From contig PUFA01000027.1 in assembly GCA_003508835.1 (NCBI GenBank), positions 3,968,001 through 4,032,000 on the forward strand: a stretch of 64,000 bases of DNA, read 5' to 3'. A program made the position numbers and the translations under genes. This DNA is from Eonycteris spelaea. Its lineage: Eukaryota > Chordata > Mammalia > Chiroptera > Pteropodidae. The notes under the pieces are model-generated. The model was not told the origin of the DNA and did not search any database. It saw only the letters and a list, made by a program, of their open reading frames with translations. Below, one piece after another: positions 59,920 through 64,000 of the stretch (its first letter is position 1; the number at the start of each line of letters is the position of its first letter).

Positions 59920-60515
59920 AGTCCTCTATTGCTGTGTAACAATGTTATCATAAACTTAACAGCTTAAAACAACTACCTTTATTATCTCTATGGGTCTATA
60001 TATAGAGATTATATCTCTATAATCTCTATGGGTCAAGAGTCTCAGAATAGTTTAGCTGGGTCCTCTGGAAGACTGCAATCCAGATGTTGCCTGGGTCTAG
60101 GTGCTCGTCTGAGAGTTTGGGGAAAGGTCTGCTTCCAGCTTACAGAGTCGTTGGTAGCATTCAGTTCCTTGTGGAGTATCAGACTGACTGACTGTTTTTT
60201 GCTAGCTATTGGCTGGAGGATACTACAATTTTTAGCTGGTTATTGGCCATAGGCTCCCTTTAGTTCCTTGCCATATCTACCTCCCCCAAATGGTCACTTG
60301 TTTTATCAAAGCTGGCAAGAGATTGCTTCTCAAAGAGATGTTATAATCTTATGCAATATAATTACAAGAGGGACATTCCATCACTTTTGCTGTATTCTAT
60401 TGGTTAGGAGCCAGTCACAGATCCCTCCCACACTCAAGAGGAAAGGATTTCACAAGGGGATGAACATCAGGAAGTAGGGATCGTGGGAGGCACCTTAAAA
60501 CCTGCCTGCCATACT
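59920..60515 (+). mobile_element. ERVL/MaLR-type LTR, sense
   Basis: Opens 'gtcctctattgctgtgtaac', then 'cagcttaaaacaac' and 'tttattatctctatgggtc', which holds a small duplicated 'tataatctctatgggtc'-like block at 59985-60035. Further on are 'agtttagctgggtcctctgg', 'cattcagttccttgtggag', 'tgctgtattctattggttag', 'gagccagtcacagatccc' and the end 'gcaccttaaaacctgcctgc'. This order fits a MaLR/ERVL LTR. Termini and target duplication not resolved. The 65-74 codon frames inside are chance. Confidence 0.7.
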
Positions 60516-61435
60516 AGCATGGGCCTGAAATGGCTGTTATACTTCAAGACATCCTGTGTTCCAGACAGGAAGAAGGTGAAAAAAAAAAAATGGCACCAGG
60601 AGACTTCTTACACATCATTGGCCAGAACTGTGTTGCATGCCACACCAGATCACAGAGGGACCAGGAATTCTAGTGTTTAGCTTTGCCATCTTCTATAACA
60701 GAGGCAGCCAAGGGGCTTGTGTTAACTACGGAGTCTGCCACTTACTCCAAAGTGGCAAAGGAAGGCTAGAATGACTTGGGATGGTTTAGAAGAGGACCTA
60801 TAATTTTTGAACAGGAAAGGAAAGACTGGTGCGGCTGGGGTTTTGGGATGATGGCTACAAGGCATGAATGACCATAGCTGTCACGTGATTTATTCTTTCT
60901 ACCTCTCAGGTAGAGGTGGCCTAGAGAAAATTAGGGGCTGGGGAGATTGTATGTAATGAAATGTGGTTCTAAAACAATTAGATTTCCAAAGCATATAAAG
61001 AATGTAGCCTCTAATTCTCTATTCAAAGCTTTAAAAATAGTGGTGTAAATGGACCTTTATTGTGTGTATTTATACTGTATCAGCCTTACTTTTTGCAAAT
61101 CTAGCAAGATAAGATGATAGCCTTTTTTTCCCAATGTTCTAAGGAATCTTAAAATCTCATACATAGGTGTTGTAACCACACCCAGATCTCTTATAGCTTT
61201 TTCTTTGATTCAAGCTGGTTTGCCTAGATAATGGCATTGTGACTCACTTGCTGCTCCCCGCCCCCCCCCCCCGTTACCCATATGCTTCCACCTTGGTATG
61301 ACTACTCCCCTAACCATGAAACCTTAGGACGTGAGGTTCCAGCCAGTGTCAAATCTTTCAAGAATAAAGCCTCAGGTCTATGATTATGAAGACAATAAGT
61401 TTTGGTTAAACTAATGTTAACATCTTGTCTTTAGA
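60516..61435. other. unannotated stretch
   Basis: No repeat identified. Includes an A11 run near 60580 and a C14 run at about 61260-61273. The right end may belong to the U3 of the next LTR, whose start I could not fix. Confidence 0.4.
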
Positions 61436-61439
61436 CATG

Positions 61440-61800
61440 TATCACCCCTAAGCCCATTGAGGCAGAACAGCCTCAGACGCCATGGGACCAGGCAACAGGA
61501 CCAGATGGGATGGTGCCATGGCTGATTCCAGAACCAGAGGAACACGGTGACCAATTACCCCAGCCCCATCCAAACAGTGCAGCCATGGCCCCAACTCCAG
61601 GACTTAGTTTCCAGGACTAAGGATTTTTTCCCTATATAATCTGTACTCAGACACCCCGGGGAGCCAGGCCTTTGAGCAATAGCTCATCTGAGTCTCTGGG
61701 ACTTGCAACTCTCTAATAAACCTTACTTTCCTTGGTGCAAAGCCTGTGCGTGTATCTCATAGGACTTAGACGCACACAGGCAGATGGACCCCTTTTACTC
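61440..61800 (+). mobile_element. ERV1-type (gammaretrovirus-like) LTR, sense
   Basis: Canonical LTR layout: TATATAA at 61633-61639, a cap-site region ('gtactcagacaccccgggga'), AATAAA at 61715-61720, then 'ttactttccttggtgcaaag' as the R/U5 boundary. The spacing of about 80 bp between TATA and AATAAA fits gammaretroviral LTRs. A C-rich U3 precedes it ('aattaccccagccccatcc'). Exact ends and duplication are not fixed. No recognisable gag, pol or env follows, so probably solo. Confidence 0.7.
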
Positions 61801-63135
61801 CAGTGACAGTGTCATGAAAATGAAAAAGTTATATTACTTTCAAAATCATTTTTAATAATCCTTATTTCTTTAATGTGAACTTTGTTTTCATAGGCATCCC
61901 TTAACATTTCACTTTAAAACTACTTAAGCTCTAGAATGAATAGCTTTCCATTCAAATGGAATATACTGAAAGGAAATCAACTCTCACTCGCTTATGCCAG
62001 AAATGAACTTCAATGGAACTTTTTACCAATGCGGTGGTGCTGCCTCAAGACCAAGTGTCCTAGGACCTAAATACAATAATGCAATAAAATCAAATTGTCT
62101 TCTTCTTGTGTGCTCCTTGGGTGTGAAAATTGTTACACAAAAACTGGGCTCAATCTTGCCTGTAATTTTTCTCTTCACTGTACAGTTTGTTATTTCCTGG
62201 TGGAATCAAGTCAAACTCTAGTCACATCAAGGTACTTTATGAAAAACTAGGATATTCTGTCAGTTTGAGAGTTGAATGGCAACATGAAGGACTCTTATAA
62301 TCCAGTTCTTAGGCTCCCTTCTTTCCAGAAAGAACGTTAACAGATTTTTAAATAAGTTCTATCGTTTTTCACTCTATTGAAATACTTCAAGTGTATCATT
62401 ATTTGGGCCAGTAGACTAGAAAACATTTATATGTTCTGTCTTTACCAACTTTCTTCTGAAATTTTAACACTAATTAAAACTCTTGTTAAAGCTCTGAGCA
62501 GCATCCAGACAGTATTATCCTGAAGTGTGAGCTCTGTTAACCTGCTAACCTCTTCTTCCAGGTAGAAACAATGAGACACTTTGAAGTAAGGAAGACTAAG
62601 ACTGATCACAATGAGAAAAAAGAGACAGTGCAACAAGAGAGAAGCACTTGCTCATGTGTGCTGGGGGCAGTGAAATGGAAGATTTTGGAGTTGGAGACAC
62701 ATAGATGCACTCACTCACATGGAGTTCATGTTTTGTACAAGGTAAGAGATTTAGCTGACAATAGATTTCCATTTCGTGCTCTGATGGCTTTTCTCAACTC
62801 CTGATTTTTGACATAAACAGATCAAAAGGATTCAGGGTAAGCTGAGGTGTGTTCTTCTGTCACCTAAATCAGTTATCAGACACCAGAGGACTTTGATTCT
62901 CAAGCTCCTACACGAGCTCTGCATTTAAAAGGGGAATGAAGATGTTATCTCAGGCATAAGGCGATGCAGGGATATCTCAGCAAGTCTAGGAACTTTTTAG
63001 ACCATGCAGGCACTTCACGGGTAACTTTTCTGTATGAATAATAAGTCTTAAGGCGTCAGTCACCTCTGTCTGGGCAGCTCTTCCAGTGACCAGCGTTTCA
63101 GCAGGCTCCCCCATTCCATTTTACATGAGCAATAA
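61801..63135. other. unannotated stretch
   Basis: About 1.3 kb with no repeat or gene recognised. Frames of 64-77 codons have no motifs. Confidence 0.45.
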
Positions 63136-63611
63136 CCTAGTATAGTTGCTGCCGCAACAAATCATTGCAAATTTAGTGGCTTAAAATGACACAACTGTAC
63201 TAGCGTACAATTCTTTAGGTTAGAAGTCTGACACGGATCCACTGGGTTAAAGTCAAGGCGTCAGCAGGGCTGTGTATCACTCTGAAGGCTTTAGAGATGA
63301 ATCGTTTCCTTGCCTTCTCCAGCTTCCAGAGGCTACCCACACTCCTTTGATTACAGAACCATAACTCCTCCATTGTCAAAGCCAGCTATAGTGGGTCAAG
63401 TCGTCTCATCTGGCATCACTCCTGCCTCTCGCACCATCATGTATCTTTGCAATTACACTGACCCCACCTGGATGACCCAGAATAATCTCCCCATTTTAAA
63501 ACAACCTGAATTCCACCTGCAACCTTAATGCCGCTTTGCTATGTCATATATTCACAGGTTCTGGGAATCAGGGTGTGAATATTTTTCAGGGCAATTATTC
63601 TGCCTACCACA
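63136..63611 (+). mobile_element. MLT1 LTR (ERVL-MaLR), sense, nearly full length
   Basis: 'agttgctgccgcaacaaatc', 'atttagtggcttaaaatgac', 'gttagaagtctgacacgg', 'aaagtcaaggcgtcagcagg', 'ccttgccttctccagcttcc', 'gtgggtcaagtcgtctcat', 'ttacactgaccccacctgg', 'aataatctccccattttaaa', 'tattcacaggttctggga' and the end 'attattctgcctaccaca'. All blocks are in MLT1 order over ~475 bp. The start base of the LTR is mutated. The 72-codon frame inside is chance. Confidence 0.95.
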
Positions 63612-63932
63612 GTTCCTAAACAGAGTTTGAAAACAAAAGTGGTTTTGGTCAGCCAGTCACACCAAGGAGCGAAATCGCAGATATATATATATGTAGTACT
63701 AATGCAGTGACTTGAGTTTTAGCTTTGTCAGCCAGCCCTGCGCCGCATAGAGGGTTGAGCACAGAGGTCAACCAACTATCCTCTCTTCTCTCCTTTGCAT
63801 ACAGCAGAAAGTTCCCTTTGCATTTACTCCATGGTGTTGCTAAGAATCCACATAAGTCCATGTGACAGGGACTGTGAGCAGTTAACCACAATCTGTTTTT
63901 TTTTTGTTTTCTTGGTCCTCAGATACATTACA
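63612..63932. other. unannotated stretch
   Basis: Short (TA)n at 63681-63691 and a T12-type run at 63896-63904. Nothing else recognised. Confidence 0.45.
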
Positions 63933-64000
63933 TACACTACATTTCTCAGCCTCTTTTGAAGTCAAGGGCAGGCATGTGACAGGGCTCTAATGAACAGAAC
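63933..64000 (+). repeat. ancient interspersed repeat, 'catttctcagcctc' type, copy B (cut by window end)
   Basis: 'acactacatttctcagcctc' and 'gggcaggcatgtgacagggc' resemble copy A at 11470-11560 and the same consensus. Continues past the window. Confidence 0.5.

Noticed and set aside
1..64000. CRISPR arrays, operons, prophage or bacterial-type systems
   Set aside because: No regularly spaced repeats with spacers, no Shine-Dalgarno-led frames and no long genes; the content is mammalian repeats throughout.

Overview
The window looks like AT-rich nuclear DNA of a placental mammal, either intergenic or from inside a very large intron. It is filled with mammalian repeats: MIR, L2, L1M-type LINEs, MER5/MER20-type hAT elements, a Tigger element, and MaLR/ERV LTRs. 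I see no Alu, rodent B1/B2, carnivore SINEC, pig PRE or horse ERE insertions. One L1 3' tail (31465-31598) is of a type I associate with laurasiatherian mammals. That is my best guess at lineage and it is not firm.

I found no protein-coding gene. Every open frame is short (the longest, about 194 codons at 45102-45686, runs through an antisense L1 and a MER1 insertion). None shows family motifs, and many lie in repeats. The only RNA-gene trace is a 35-nt fragment of the 5' end of U2 snRNA. One possible non-coding 3'-terminal exon (about 47400-47662) has an acceptor-like site, a polyadenylation signal and a GT-rich downstream element, and is weakly supported.

Layout. 1-2660: MIR, an L2 split by a solo LTR, another MIR, and an ERVL-type LTR. 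3.9-16 kb: MIR, a long L2 3' part, antisense L1 3' ends, MER20 and a 1.3-kb L1 3' end. 16-25 kb: mostly unrecognised sequence with microsatellites and a local direct repeat. 25.3-27.2 kb: a nearly complete non-autonomous Tigger element and an antisense L1 piece. 27.2-39 kb: possible old conserved non-coding sequence, MIR/L2 pieces, the U2 fragment, MER5A and an L1 ORF1 piece. 39.8-46.2 kb: an old antisense L1 carrying a class II-type solo LTR, an L1 with internal inversion, an ERV1-type solo LTR and a MER1-type hAT. 46.3-59.9 kb: mostly unrecognised, apart from a hAT cluster (51.7-52.5 and 54.4-54.8 kb). 59.9-64 kb: three further LTRs.

The strongest results are exact target-site duplications. 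They bound two solo LTRs of one family (6 bp: TTTATG and CAATCT) and an unrelated solo LTR (4 bp: CTAA), and they give a readable nesting order. I found no undescribed biological system. Repeat names come from memory of consensus sequences, so subfamily calls are approximate.
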